Source of the DNA: Artemia franciscana | Taxonomy: Eukaryota; Arthropoda; Branchiopoda; Anostraca; Artemiidae | Assembly: GCF_032884065.1 (NCBI RefSeq) | Contig: NC_088867.1 | Location: 21,954,281-22,018,280 of the forward strand | Length of the DNA stretch: 64,000 nucleotides | Direction: 5' to 3' | The notes under the pieces: generated by a model | What the model saw: only the letters and a program-made list of their open reading frames with translations | Told to the model about the DNA's origin: nothing | Database searches by the model: none | Translations under genes and position numbers: made by a program | Shown: positions 22,068 through 33,327 of the stretch, one piece after another | How positions within the stretch are numbered: the first letter of the stretch is position 1 | How the letters are laid out: each line of letters opens with the position of its first letter

Positions 22068-22352
22068 ATGCAATTAACAAAAATAAAGGAAGCGTTAGAT
22101 ATGCAAGTATCCTTATTCACTGACGAGGACCAAAGATTGAAATACGTCGAGAGCCAATACGGTTTGTTCTCACCAAACTCATGGTATAATATTATAATCA
22201 CAATATTCATGGTATTTCTTATTTCACTAACAATAAGAGCGCTACTAACAATTAACTATGGGAAAATACTGAAGAGAAAAAGGATAAATACTGATGCAAT
22301 TGAGGCACAGGAGTTGCATCAATTGAACCCTACTGCTCCTGATGATATTTAA
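22068..22352 (+). CDS. Small membrane ORF, env-tail-like
   Basis: 94 codons. A hydrophobic segment (IIITIFMVFLISLTI, residues about 41-55) follows YGLFSPNSWYN and precedes a basic cytoplasmic-type tail. This arrangement resembles the transmembrane end of envelope proteins of errantivirus-like elements, and the position just before the 3' region fits. The identification is structural only. Confidence 0.45.
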   Translation: MQLTKIKEALDMQVSLFTDEDQRLKYVESQYGLFSPNSWYNIIITIFMVFLISLTIRALLTINYGKILKRKRINTDAIEAQELHQLNPTAPDDI

Positions 22353-24140
22353 GCCATTTTAACAGGGAGGATGTAAAAATCCGGGGAAATTAAGAGGTCT
22401 TTCTCCGTACGTAACATCCTTTCCCTACTGTAGAAATATTGTTGGTGTATAACAGCTAGAAGGCTATGATACAACATACTGTATTACTTTTTGGCATATA
22501 CATCAAAAATACTCTTGGCAGAAAATCTTTATGTAAATATAGACCTCTAACAAGAACGAAAAAATTCGTTCTATCTTTTTATGTACAAGAGATTTAAGAG
22601 GTCATCTCTTGTAATTTTGCTGATCTGTTTCAGGAAAAGGGAAAAAACGTTCCAAGGCGTGATAATTGAAAGGCTATGATGCAAAATGTATTACTTTTCG
22701 ACTAATCACGCATTGGAGGTTCAATTTTTTTTTGATTAAAATATGATCTAAAACATTAAGACCTCTATATAATCTTACATATATATATAACCCTCTTTGG
22801 TGCCGTGTTCTTATATTTACATGTAATCATAATAATATAGTAATAGTGTAGTACCAATATAACTATTTTCAGTTGCTATATGACCAAATATACCTCACGT
22901 TACTTCAAATGTACCTGAGAATTATTAGAATTTAAAACTTCTTTTAAGAAATCGTACGTTCGATTTCACTTTCAATGTTTGAAAAAAAAAAATATAATAT
23001 TACTGTTATGCAATTATGTACTATTATTATGCAATTTAAAATTACAATAATGCTTTATATTATCGTATCACTAGTACCATTTTATATGTTAACAACATGA
23101 TTCTGCTTGGAAATTTTTATTACAGAATTTGGCATACTTCTAACATTGGCCAACAAACGTCATGGTCAAAGACTACAAAACACCTATCATGATTTATCAA
23201 CCACCGAAGAATGCCCAAGACACGTCTGATTCAACCGGAAAACTATCACCCATCTATCATTTCTGACTATACGATGTAGACTAGAGAAAACGAAACATCC
23301 AGCCAGCGGGTACGACAACATACCCACGCAAATACACCATTAGTGAACCCAATTCAGGAGATCCTAAGTCCTAATTTTTTAACTTAGGAATCACTTAACA
23401 AGTAAGGTGTTAGATAGTACTCCAGTCTATTGAATTAAATTAAGATAACGCAAAAGACAATTAAGATAACGCTTAAATGCAGAAGAGAGCGGGAGTAGAA
23501 CAGAAGAACTGTAGTACCGGCCGTACCTTTGTACTTAAACTGCTGGGGATAGGTGATTCTGAGTCCCGCGCTTCCCATTTTGTAAAAGCGTAAAAACAAA
23601 ATCTTTACTTTTGCTAAATGGTGATAAATTAGAAAATGACAATATATTTGTTCAATCAGTATATAGGGCAAGGACACGAAAATTGTGATTGGTGTGAAAC
23701 TAATATCCAGAACTAATAAGTGATGAACATTTAAAAAAAAAAATTGCCAAATAGTGAATCATAAATTTAAGTAAATAAAAGTGCCAGTGAAAATCTTATT
23801 ATATTACGTCGTGTATTTTTATTCTTATTGTTAAAATACCTGGGATCAATTAAAAATCAGATTAACAGGGAAAACAGTTAAAAGATATAAAGTAAAAATG
23901 AACAATTGGAACCAGGTATTCGAGTGTAATAACAGTTAATGTCAAGTGTTGTGTTTAAATAATTTTTTTTAGTGCTAGGTGCAGGACATATATATATTAG
24001 GTGTAGGAAAATATTTCTTAAATTTTAATCATCATTTACAAGGTTATGGAATTATAATAAAATTTTTATAAACAATAAGGAATAAAATGCAATATTTAAA
24101 GAGAGAGATTAGACTGATTGATGGGGACATCAATCTACAA
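22353..24140 (+). other. 3' untranslated tract of the LTR retroelement
   Basis: About 1.8 kb before the right LTR with no convincing ORF. Two related segments around 22440-22560 and 22650-22770 share 'aaggctatgat' and 'gtattacttttcg'-like sequence. Confidence 0.5.
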
Positions 24141-24153
24141 TGGGAAAGGGGAT
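24141..24153 (+). other. Polypurine tract
   Basis: TGGGAAAGGGGAT immediately before the right LTR, the expected place for the plus-strand primer. Confidence 0.75.
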
Positions 24154-24154
24154 A

Positions 24155-25371
24155 TGTAACATATAGACCAGCCCCCCCCCTTTATAAAATTCAGGACCAA
24201 ATCCCTCATTCACATCCCCTTAGGAATCCTCAAATATAGGACCAAATCTCTCATCCATACTCTTCTAGGAACTCTTAAATTCAGGACTAAATTTCTCAGT
24301 CACACCCCTTTAGTAAATTTCAATTTGAAAAAGGTTTGGATAAAATCATTTAGAATTTAACAGTTGCTAAATTTATCAAGTCTGCATGGTCCAACGCAAT
24401 TAGACTACATGCATTTAGATAAAACTACAATTAAAACTACAAATTAGACTACATGTATTTGCATGGTCCAACGCAATTAGACTACATGCATTTAGATAAA
24501 ACTACAATTAAAACTACAAATTAGACTACATGTATTTGCATAGTCCAACGCAATTAGACTACATGCATTTAGATAAAACTACAATTAAAACTACAAATTA
24601 GACTACATGCATTTGCATGGTCCAACGCAATTAGACTACATGCATTTAGATAAAACTACAATTAAAACTACAAATTAGACTACATGTATTTGCATAGTCC
24701 AACGCAATTAGACTACATGCATTTAGATAAAAAAAAATGTTACTTAACAAAGTAACCAGTTATTCTGACCTATGGGTTTTTCTCAAAACCAAAAGAGAAA
24801 TCCTTTGCCAAAGAATAGCTTTTGGATGCGCGATTAGTCACATGATCAAATATTACCAATAGTAGTGGAGGCCAACTTCCACAGGTCACTAAGCCTGTCT
24901 GGCGGGTGTTTGTTGATAGAAATCGAGCGTTAGATATATGAGCCCAATGCTAGGGCGAATAGTTTAGTTTTATGGAAGGATTCGAATGCATTAGATCAAT
25001 TTTTCATGTTCACCTTTTAGTGCAATAAGACATTGAAGCTATTTTGTCAATAGTTGTATATTGTAAGTAAATAAACCTTATTGTATTTAATCATCTTCTG
25101 TCTATGTATTAGGGCAGCAGGTACAGTTCCTCTAGCTTTCAGGCACGGTCCCAAGGGAATTTACATTTGTTTCAAGAGACCTCGAAAAACACCGAGATGG
25201 TTCTGTCTCCCAGGTTACCGGGGATTCTATACGAAGCCTTTTTATTTTATTAATAATTTAGCTCCCGTATCCACATCAAACTATTAAGACTTAGAAAAGT
25301 CCCAAGCAACTCCACGCAAACCCCCTTTAAAATAAACTCAAAGATTATTTAACAAAAACCACCCCGTAACA
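24155..25371 (+). repeat. Right LTR
   Basis: 1,217 bp, TG...CA, near-identical to the left LTR and followed by the CTAT duplication. Includes the same 77-bp tandem repeat array. Confidence 0.92.
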
Positions 25372-28300
25372 CTATTCGACAACCACAACACTTGTTTTTG
25401 AGCGGCTTATCTGGATGTTCGAGGCAAGTGTTTCTGCTGAAACAGTTCTGAAGAGAAAACTCACAACCTGCTGCTGTGCACTGTTTGACCCCAGCGCATT
25501 CATTGACACGGACTAAAACGCTAATCTGAGACTCGTCATTCGGAAGCATGACCACTTTCTCAAATTTTGGCATGCCTCCCTTCCTAGTCAGTTGCATATT
25601 ACCCATCAGGAAAACATAGTCGTCATCTCCGTCGTAAATTGTTTTCACGTCGTCAATAAAGAGAACCTCGGAAACACCCGAGTTTTCAGTATACCCTGGA
25701 TATTTGAGCATGCCAAGCGTTGCATTTTTCCAAGATCCAGAGAGTAGTGCTGCCAAAACTTTGTCAACGACGCCTTGTCTCGGCTTTCTAGAAGGCGTGA
25801 GTGAGGTGCAGACAGAAAAAGCGCTCTTTGAATACAGTACTGGTGGGAGCTTGACCACTTCTGGCAAAGACATTCCAAGCGAAAAAAATTTCCTGACCTC
25901 CCTCCTACCACCAAAAAACATTTCACGCAAGTGAATCGTTACGATACCTAGCGACGACGCTTGACGAATCAGACCTGAGAGTACATGCTGGCCTTTACCA
26001 CCAACGAAACTATGGAAAGGATAGGCTGTGTAATCTGCATCAACCAGATGTTCCCGCAGCCACTTGTCCGACCTGCCCATGAGAAAAGATGTTATATGCG
26101 TTTCCGAAACGGATAAAATTCCCCTATCATAAAACAGCTTCAAACAGTCTACAACTTTACGAATTTCACCGGAAGCATCCTGAAAACTCTGGTCATCACA
26201 ACTCTGGCAGCAGTTTTGAGCGTCGCCCTGGGGCAAGCTTTCGCCGAAATATTCGACCTGAAATTTACGGAGACAAAGGCCAGAGAAGCCAGAATAGGCG
26301 TATTTCAGAACATCCACAAAGTTGGTTAACATTGATTTTTTGTCTCCATCAGATGATCCGTCAAGCCAGAATACGCAGCGATTAATATCATACTTTTCAT
26401 TCAAGAGAATAACGGCCCTAGCAGGTTTTCCGTCGCGTCCTGCTCTACCTTGCTCCTGCATCCAAGACGACATGTTTTTTGGCAAGCCAAAACGAACAAC
26501 ACAACGAACGTTTGGAAGATTCAAGCCACAGCCATACGCAGTAGTGGCGCAGAGTATTTCAATCTCCCCATTTCTCATTGCAGCATGAAAGTGATTTTTA
26601 TCCAGTGATGAGCATTCTCCAGTGAACGCCGCAGCCTTGACTCCTAAACTGGAAATGGCCGAACATGCAGCATTGACCTCCCGCGCATACGAGAAATATA
26701 CTATGGCTAGCTGTCCATTAACTGTTCCAATGATCCTCTTGGCAGCTTCAGACCAACTTTCAACCCAATCCACACTACCTTCCAAACCTGAAGGTGGGCT
26801 GTAATGCGAAATCTCCAACCTTACATTTGGCCTATCAACAGACATTCGAACTACACAAGGGTTGTGAAGAAACTCCTCTATAATCAGTTTTTCGTCTTTG
26901 GGCAGCAGAGTTGCTGTCAATGCAAGGAAAGTTGCGCGAGGGAAAAAACTTCTCAAGCTCTTCAGTTCCAAAAAGGAACTTCTAAAGCCACACCATTCGT
27001 AGAGTAGATGGCACTCGTCAAAGACTACAAATTTCAACCGTCTGTCTAAAAGAGATCTTTGCCTCCGAACGAACCCTAACGATCCTTCCCGGCCCATAAA
27101 CCTTTCTGGAGTACCTACTAAAATCACAGGTTTATTTTCAGACAAATCTGAAATGGCGGTCACTTGTTGGTCGTATTCGACAGGAGCAATTTTTTCACCA
27201 ACAACAAAGGAATCGATACCACGTGAAAGTAAAAAATCACTTTGATCCTTGCGCAGTGCAATGGTTGGAACAACCAAAAGAGTAATACCTGATTCCATAA
27301 CAGATGGGATTTGATAGCAAATCGACTTTCCACTTCCAGTGCCTGAAACAACTAAAGCATCTTCTTTTTTTAGAATGTTAGTAATACTACGAATCTGAAA
27401 ATCTTTCAGCTGCGTGATGCCAAAATTTCGAAGTGCACAGCCAGCGACAGCATCCAAGATCATTTGAGACGGTTCCGTAGCAGGCACCATAACTTCTGAA
27501 ACCAATAGATGAGAGTCAGGTAGACCGGAACTGGAAAATTCGGAGTGAGAAACAGGTTGACTAAGGTCAGTCAATGGTAGATCTGACACAGAAAAATTCT
27601 CTTGATAGGAATCATTATTGGAATTGAGTATTGGAAATTGAATTGTGGAATTGAGAGCACAATCTGGCTGCATGAAAGCTTCAGGGGCAAGTTCAGTCAA
27701 CATTTTGCAAAGTTCGAAGACAGTGGGACGAGCTTTCGGCTCAAACGCGCAACATTTCAGAAAAACTTCTTTTAGGGGACTTGACATATCTTCATGACAG
27801 GGCAGCACCCCACTCCTAATTTTATTGACTATCACGTCAACAGGAAAACCATCCTTTTCGAAGGGAAACTTGATCGTAAAATCATGTAGCTCATATAGAA
27901 ATATTCCAAAAGAAAACAGGTCACAAGCAAAGGTAGGACGTTTGTTGTCGCATCTTTCTGGGCTCATAAAACATATTGTCCCACCCCGATTTTGCTGAGA
28001 CTGATTTTGAGTAGTTGAAGTAACGACTGATGTCACAAGTGATAATCGGCTTTCTCCAAAATCTGCTAATTTAAAGAGCCAAGAGTCGTCGTGTCCCCTT
28101 TTTTCAGTGACCAAAACGTTAGCCGATTTGAGGTCAGCATGGATGATCTTTATCGAGTGAAGATACCTTAAGCCCTCTGAAACCTGACAAGCCATTGAAC
28201 TAAATAAGACAGGAGCGATTTCCCTGCTCACTTCACTACTCAAGACGGACAGGAAACCAAGAATTTGCCTAGCATTGTTAAAAGAATGTGGATTCCCATC

Positions 28301-28633
28301 TTCATCCGTCAAAACTTTCTCGCAGTATTCGAGGCCGAGGGTCATCTCCTTCAAACAGACAAACCTAATCCCAACAACGTTTTTATGGCGTGTTTTATAA
28401 ATGGCAGCAGCTTCCTTTAAAATAACTGACTCGTATTCGGCATTACCGCGGATTCCTATATATTTTTTTAAGGCTACTTTTTGTCCGCCAAAATGACCCA
28501 CAGAAACCTCACAAGCCCTCCCACCCCCAATTACTATTTCTGAAGGTGGAACGGAGTCGATCAACAATTCTTTTGGTACGTCCAGACTTGATCTGGGCTT
28601 AGCAAAACAGCGCACTTTCAAGCTGAAAGCCAT
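25372..28633 (-). CDS. 5' part of the MULE gene: protein kinase, RecQ helicase, zinc finger start
   Basis: About 1,087 codons from an ACCATGG start at 28633. Residues 33-310, kinase: glycine loop GGGRACEVSVG, VALKKY lysine, HADLKSANVLV catalytic loop (HAD for HRD), DFG, SPER for APE, DLFSFGIF. Residues 395-815, RecQ helicase: FGITQLKDFQ (motif 0), SGTGSGKS (Walker A), FDECH, LALTAT, ATTAYGCGLNLPNVR, QEQGRAGRDG (motif VI), then a zinc module CLRKFQVEYFGE...CCQSC. Residues 825-905 look like the RQC winged helix. A Cys-rich end (CTAAGC...CLEH...CCGC) begins a finger that finishes beyond the LTR insertion at 8051. All catalytic residues I can check are present. The frame is also open upstream to 28714, but the Kozak context favours 28633. 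A T-rich acceptor-like TTCTTTCCAG lies near 28675. Confidence 0.85.
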
Positions 28634-29077
28634 GGTACTAACAATGCAATACAAACAAAAACAAAAAACACTGGAAAGAACAAAACAATCCTTTCTACAT
28701 AAACAACAATGCATAGAAAAAAAAATGAAAAGGAGAAAACATTCCCGTCTTCAAGACTGAGAATCGTCACAATACATACCCGCCTAGATTAAGCGAGGGC
28801 ACTTACTTCACAAATGTCATTTCACATCACATCAACTTGGTAGAGGCTGTAGGACTCAGAGATGGTTCCACAACTTCGACCTGAAATAAAAGCTATACTA
28901 AATGAGAAGTTATTCTCACACAGAAAATGTCAGTGCACGGGGTAACCCTAGGGTGGAAATTATCAACGGGATGATTAGTGCTAAGTGTCCGTTGATTTTT
29001 CAAAAATTGAGATTTTTCTTTTAAACGACTTCAAGATAATAGTAAAATATTCAGTTGTTTTTATCTTTGTTTTTCCT
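28634..29077 (-). promoter_or_regulatory. 5' flank or 5'-UTR/intron of the MULE gene
   Basis: Upstream sequence of the kinase-RecQ-transposase gene. An acceptor-like TTCTTTCCAG near 28675 and a donor-like GTGAAG near 29089 could bound an intron joining the 29078-29359 ORF in phase. No clear TATA element identified. Confidence 0.3.
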
Positions 29078-29359
29078 TCACTGATCACAGATCGCAAAAA
29101 TATCAGCTTGAATGCTACTATCCAGCCTATCAACAATATCAGGAACATCAATACCCAAGAACTGTGTCTGCACATGCACAGGCTCAACTAAAGCACTAAA
29201 ATGTTTTTCCACATTCCTACTATTCAAAATGTCTGCCACTGGTGTATATTTACTTTCAGGGCTTAATAAACTTGCTGGAATAGGAATAGATAAACTGGAA
29301 TCTGCTAACACTGATGGTACTTCTCCGTTCAACCCCTCTGGTATAGCAGTTACGAACAT
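29078..29359 (-). CDS. Unknown 93-codon ORF, possible first exon of the MULE gene
   Basis: MFVTAIPEGLNGEVPSVLAD... has ordinary protein composition with few low-complexity runs, unlike most small ORFs here. It lies on the same strand, upstream of the kinase-RecQ gene, within the MULE. A donor-like site CA|GTGAAG before its stop and the acceptor near 28675 are phase-compatible, so it may be an N-terminal exon. No family recognised. Confidence 0.35.
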   Translation of the reverse strand: MFVTAIPEGLNGEVPSVLADSSLSIPIPASLLSPESKYTPVADILNSRNVEKHFSALVEPVHVQTQFLGIDVPDIVDRLDSSIQADIFAICDQ

Positions 29360-30164
29360 ATTAGGTAAGAGGGCAGGCAGAAAGCTGTAGCACAGTCTCT
29401 TCTTGTAGATGAAAGTTCAAATTGCATCCTATGTTGGGGCACACTGTAAAAAAATAAAAATAAATAAAAAATGCGTTGAAATTTCAAACGCTTAAAAAAG
29501 ATCAAATTTTCTTGTTGAATTTTCAACAGAATTTTAAAATCAATGAAATGATTGGGATCTTTAACGATTGGTTGGATTAAAAAAAAAAGAAAATGAAACA
29601 GGTGAGTGTAATCTCCAATCTTTTTTTGCCTTTTCAACAGCAAATGTCTAAAATCCAGCAAGTGAATATAATCTTCAATCTTTTGTTTGATTTTCAACAA
29701 TAAATGTTCAAAATCCTGCCAAACAGTTTAATATAACATGTTCTGTTGACTTTCCAATACCCAATTTTGAAAGTCCAATCAATTGTTTTGAAATTCCAAT
29801 GTAAGAATTTCATATTTCACACTTTGCTGACTTACCAAAAAATGATGTTGGAAATCTAACAAAAAACTTGAAACCGTGATAAAGTAAATTTCTGAAAGTC
29901 GAGGTATAAAAATGCAAGTCAGCACCAGTTAGAAAATCTATTAGAAAATACCAATTAGAAAAACCAGAAGAAAAATCTTCAAAGAGCATCAATTATCCAA
30001 TTATCGTGCCTCATGAGAAATTTGATTTGAATTTGCCGAGATTCTCGGGTCCTTCAGTTGACACATTGTAAAGTATCTAGCTGCGTCTTGCAAAGCTTAA
30101 TATCCAACAGGAGAGGAGCTAATGAGCAAAATATTGCTTTTCCTTGCTACCTTTGCAGATATTA
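29360..30164. other. MULE interior right of the gene, non-coding
   Basis: AT-rich; 'aaatctttttgttgaaattcaaca'-like phrases (a loose 'TTTTCAACA' repeat every 50-100 bases between 29480 and 29800). No ORF worth calling. Confidence 0.4.
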
Positions 30165-31345
30165 AAAAAAAAAAAAACAAGTTTCTTTTTAACTGCAAGT
30201 AAGGAGGGACATTAAAACTTAAAACAAACAGAAATTATTCCGTAGATGCTAGGAGTTGTCCCTTCCTAAACGCCCCGCTCTTTACTCCAAAGTTTGACCC
30301 TTTCTCACAACTCTACTTTTTGAAACAATAAAAAAACTTTAGTGTAAAGAGCGGGGCGTTTAAGAGGGGACAACCCCTTTCATCTACGGAATAAGTCCTG
30401 TTCGTTTTAAGTCTTAATGTCGTTCCTTACTTGCAGTTAAAAAATTTTGTTTTTTGTTTTAAATTTAATTTCTGAACGTTTTTGAATCAATGCATGTTTT
30501 GATTTTGACATTTCGCATATGAATAATCCAAACGAAATTTGCATGTTAATTTTTTTGGCTAAATGGCTTTCTCATAGTTTTGATCGGACGATTTTGATAA
30601 AAAAAGAGCTGGGGAAAGAGGCCTAGCTGCCCTTCAATTTTCGGTAATTTAAAAATGCAACTAGAACTTTTCACTTGTTTTAAAACCGTTTTTATTAGTA
30701 ATAAATATAAGTAACTTGCGCATTAACTTACGTAACGAACTTCTATATTTGTATACATTACGTATATGAGGGGGTTTTCTCCTCGTCAATACCTCGCTCT
30801 TTACACTAAGGCTTGAATTTTGTCCCAATTATTTAAGAATAGCCCCCGAATCACAAAGGCCGTAGAATAAATAGATGAAATTAGTAAGAATATTTTAGCG
30901 TAAAGAGCAAGGTATTGCAGAGGACACAAACCCCCTTATATACATAATATTTTTGTTCGTTTTAAGTTTTAATTCTGCTCCTTACTTCCAGTTTAAATTT
31001 TTTAATGAAATTTTTTTAATAATGCTAGAATACATTTGTAAAGATAGGAATTTGAAACTTCTAAAGTAGGGTTCTTTGATACGCTGAATCTGATGATGTG
31101 ATGTTTGTGAAGATTCCATGACTTTTAGGGGGGTTTTCCCCTATTTTCTAAAATAAGACAAATTTTCTCAGGCTCGTAACTTTTGATGGGTAAGACTAAA
31201 CCTGATAAAACTTATATATTTTTAATTACCATTAAAATGCAATTTTTTTGATATAACTATTGGTATCGAACTTTCGTTTTTTTAGTTTCGGTTACTATTG
31301 AGGCAGGTCGTTACCACGGACTGTCTGATATATTAAAAAAAAAAA
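30165..31345. repeat. Dispersed fold-back repeat family, longest copy
   Basis: Begins with an inverted repeat: arms about 30184-30290 and 30335-30450 ('taactgcaagtaagga', 'cgccccgctctttac' and complements). A related second hairpin lies at about 30765-30990, followed by a conserved tail ('caaattttctcaggctcgtaacttttgatg'-type). Shorter copies are at 34230-34945 and 44045-44425. No coding capacity seen; probably a non-autonomous transposon. Confidence 0.65.
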
Positions 31346-31627
31346 AAAAAATTCCTGGAAATTTAACAATATGCAGACCCTTACCCGGGATTTTTTTTTT
31401 TTAGAGGAGGGATGGTTGTTTTTTTTTAACAGTTTTCTGGGGTCGTAAGAGCCTTTACGGTTTTGACAGGCTCAGGGCTCTTACAACTACGTTTTCCGAC
31501 AAAATGCACGCTATTTTAGCTTAACAGGAAAAGCACATCATTTCAAAAAATTACTGTACTTACCTTACATTCAGAGGCTTCTCAATGTCGACTATTGCAG
31601 AATGTATTTTGCGCGAAATACGAAAAC

Positions 31628-33318
31628 TTTTCTTCAACAAGTTTAATGGCGCCGGATGTTTGACTTTTCTTTAACCGAAAAACGGCAGAGGTGGATCTTA
31701 CTCCTAGCGCTACCTATTGTAACTTACCAACAAAGAAAATAAACTACACCAGATAGAAATTTACGAGTGGAAAGTTGTTTTTCTGCAGAAAAGGTTGTAT
31801 CCAAGTAGGCTTCCGAGTAGGGCGAAGTTTTTCATCAACTAGTTGGTTACTAAAATTTTTTCTGGGGAAAAGTTACTTGCCAACTAGATGGTTAATGGAA
31901 GTGTTTCTGGGGCAATGTTTGTTTCTAGCTAGTTGGAAAGAAAATGTTGTCTGGAAGAAATTACTTGCCAACTAGTTGGAAAGTAAGTGTGGCCTGGGAG
32001 AAATTACTTGCCAACTAGTTGGAAAGTGAATATTTTTCTGGGGTAAATTTTTTTTGTCAACTAGTTGACAAATTTGATTATTGTTGGGATTATAGGCCTA
32101 TAGCAAAGCTGATTATTAAGGGTAGAACTTTAAACTAAGCTTGTAAAAATTTTAAATGATGGTCTTTTCTCTATCTTGAAAATTAGTTGAGCTTGCTAAA
32201 TTATTATTTTAGGGACGGATCTAGGGTTCAACAGGGCATCAATTGAGAGGGAATTCCCCCAGAATTTGAAAAATACTTTAGGTCTTTTTTCATTAGAATT
32301 TATCTATTTTGGGACATCCATCTAAGAAACAAAAACACCCCCCTAGATTTTAGAACTGCACTTAGTAATGGGTAAAATGGTCACTAAAAACTTTTACAAT
32401 CTTGCATATTTTACCATTATTAATTTGTAAAAAAATGTGATCCAAACATTTAACATTGAATTCACCAAAAAAAACCTTTAGACCCACTAAAGGTTAGATA
32501 ATAATGAAAAAGTTTCAATTACAACTTTTAAAGGAGTAAGCCTCATAGCTTCTAGAAATTTAACCATACCTTCAGAATCAGAGATCCTGAAGCAGGTCAA
32601 AATCTTGAAAATGAGCTTCTAGTATAGGTAATTTGTAAAAAAAAGAGTATCAAAACTGAGACAAAAACCTTCTTACATACAGAAAAGAAACAGACAGATG
32701 AATAAAGCAACATATAGCATTTATGCTAATAAAATGCAAGACAGAAAAGATCAAAATTTCAATTATGCATCTGTTTCTTTTAACAGATAGGAGGAATAAA
32801 CCTCCAAGCTTTGAAAAATTCAGTCTCACTTTTGGGACCAGTTAAGTAACTTGCCAACTAGATGGTTAACAGAAGAGTTTCTGTGGCATTGTTGTTTGCA
32901 AACTAGATGGTTAACAGAATTGTTTCTGGGGTAACAACTTTTTTCAGCTAGTTGGAAAAGGAAATATTTTTTTGGGTCAAAGTTTTTCATCAGCTAGGTG
33001 GTTAATAAAAAAATTTCTGGGGAAAAGGTACTTGCCAACTAGATGGTTAATAAAAGTGTTTCTGTGGCAATGTTTGTCTCTAGCTAGTTGGAAAGACAGT
33101 GTTTCTGGGGAAAAATTACTTGTCAACTAGTTAGAAAAGGAATAGTTTTCTGGGGCAAATTTTCTTGTGAACTAGTTGACAAATTTGAGTATTGCTATTG
33201 AGATTGCCAAATTATCCAACTAGATGGCAAAAATATTTGTATTTATAGGGAGATTGGATAGTACCTTTTTATATAGGCTTACATGCTATTTTTTCCATTA
33301 GTCAAATGGTGTACATCC
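31628..33318 (-). repeat. Right terminal inverted repeat of the MULE
   Basis: Inverted copy of 2417-4165, including the CCAACTAGTTGG array (31968-31979, 32011-32022). The innermost 130 bases carry an insertion relative to the left copy. Confidence 0.88.
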
Positions 33319-33327
33319 GTATAGGGA
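33319..33327. repeat. Right 9-bp target site duplication of the MULE
   Basis: GTATAGGGA, identical to 2408-2416. Confidence 0.85.

Larger units (their letters stand above)
8052..25371 (+). mobile_element. Very large Ty3/Gypsy-type LTR retroelement with accessory ORFs
   Basis: Bounded by LTRs of 1,216 and 1,217 bp that begin TGTAACATATAG and end CCCCGTAACA, with 4-bp CTAT duplications. A primer-site-like TGGCGCGGTCGGG follows the left LTR by 2 bases and a purine tract precedes the right LTR. Internal order: gag, pol (protease, RT, RNase H, integrase), a charged ORF overlapping pol, exonuclease-like ORF, SOCS-box ORF, 2H-phosphoesterase-like ORF, a long ORF-poor tract, and a small membrane ORF resembling the end of an envelope gene. 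At 17.3 kb it is about twice the usual Gypsy size. The LTRs differ by roughly 0.5 percent, so the insertion is young. The gag and pol frames look whole; the env region is not recognisable as a long frame. Confidence 0.9.
2417..33318 (-). mobile_element. Complete Mutator-like (MULE) DNA transposon with kinase-RecQ-transposase gene
   Basis: The ends are long inverted repeats of about 1.7 kb whose outermost 24 bases align without gaps (left starts GGGACACCACC, right end inverted starts GGATGTACACC, both continuing TTTGAC.AATGG). They are flanked by a perfect 9-bp direct repeat. Inside is one minus-strand gene (6432-8051 plus 25372-28633) encoding a kinase-RecQ-zinc finger-DDE transposase. A 17,320-bp LTR retroelement is inserted in the gene; without it and its 4-bp duplication the MULE would be about 13,578 bp, long for a MULE. 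The inverted repeats have diverged and carry small indels, so the MULE is older than the LTR insertion. Fold-back repeat DNA (30165-31345) and a MITE candidate (5552-5943) also lie inside. A Polinton was considered and rejected: no polymerase, integrase or capsid gene. Confidence 0.85.

Noticed and set aside
25349-25371. Last seven residues and stop of the kinase-RecQ ORF
   Set aside because: They are read from the right LTR and are not part of the MULE gene.
25372-28633. A host RecQ helicase gene (RECQL/BLM type) that happened to be near a transposon
   Set aside because: It lies inside the TIR-bounded unit, is intronless in this stretch, and the frame and split zinc finger continue into the transposase across the LTR insertion.
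2417-33318. Polinton/Maverick, because of large size and long inverted repeats
   Set aside because: No polymerase B, protease, packaging ATPase, capsid or integrase gene outside the nested LTR element. The duplication is 9 bp, not 6, and the transposase is of MULE type.
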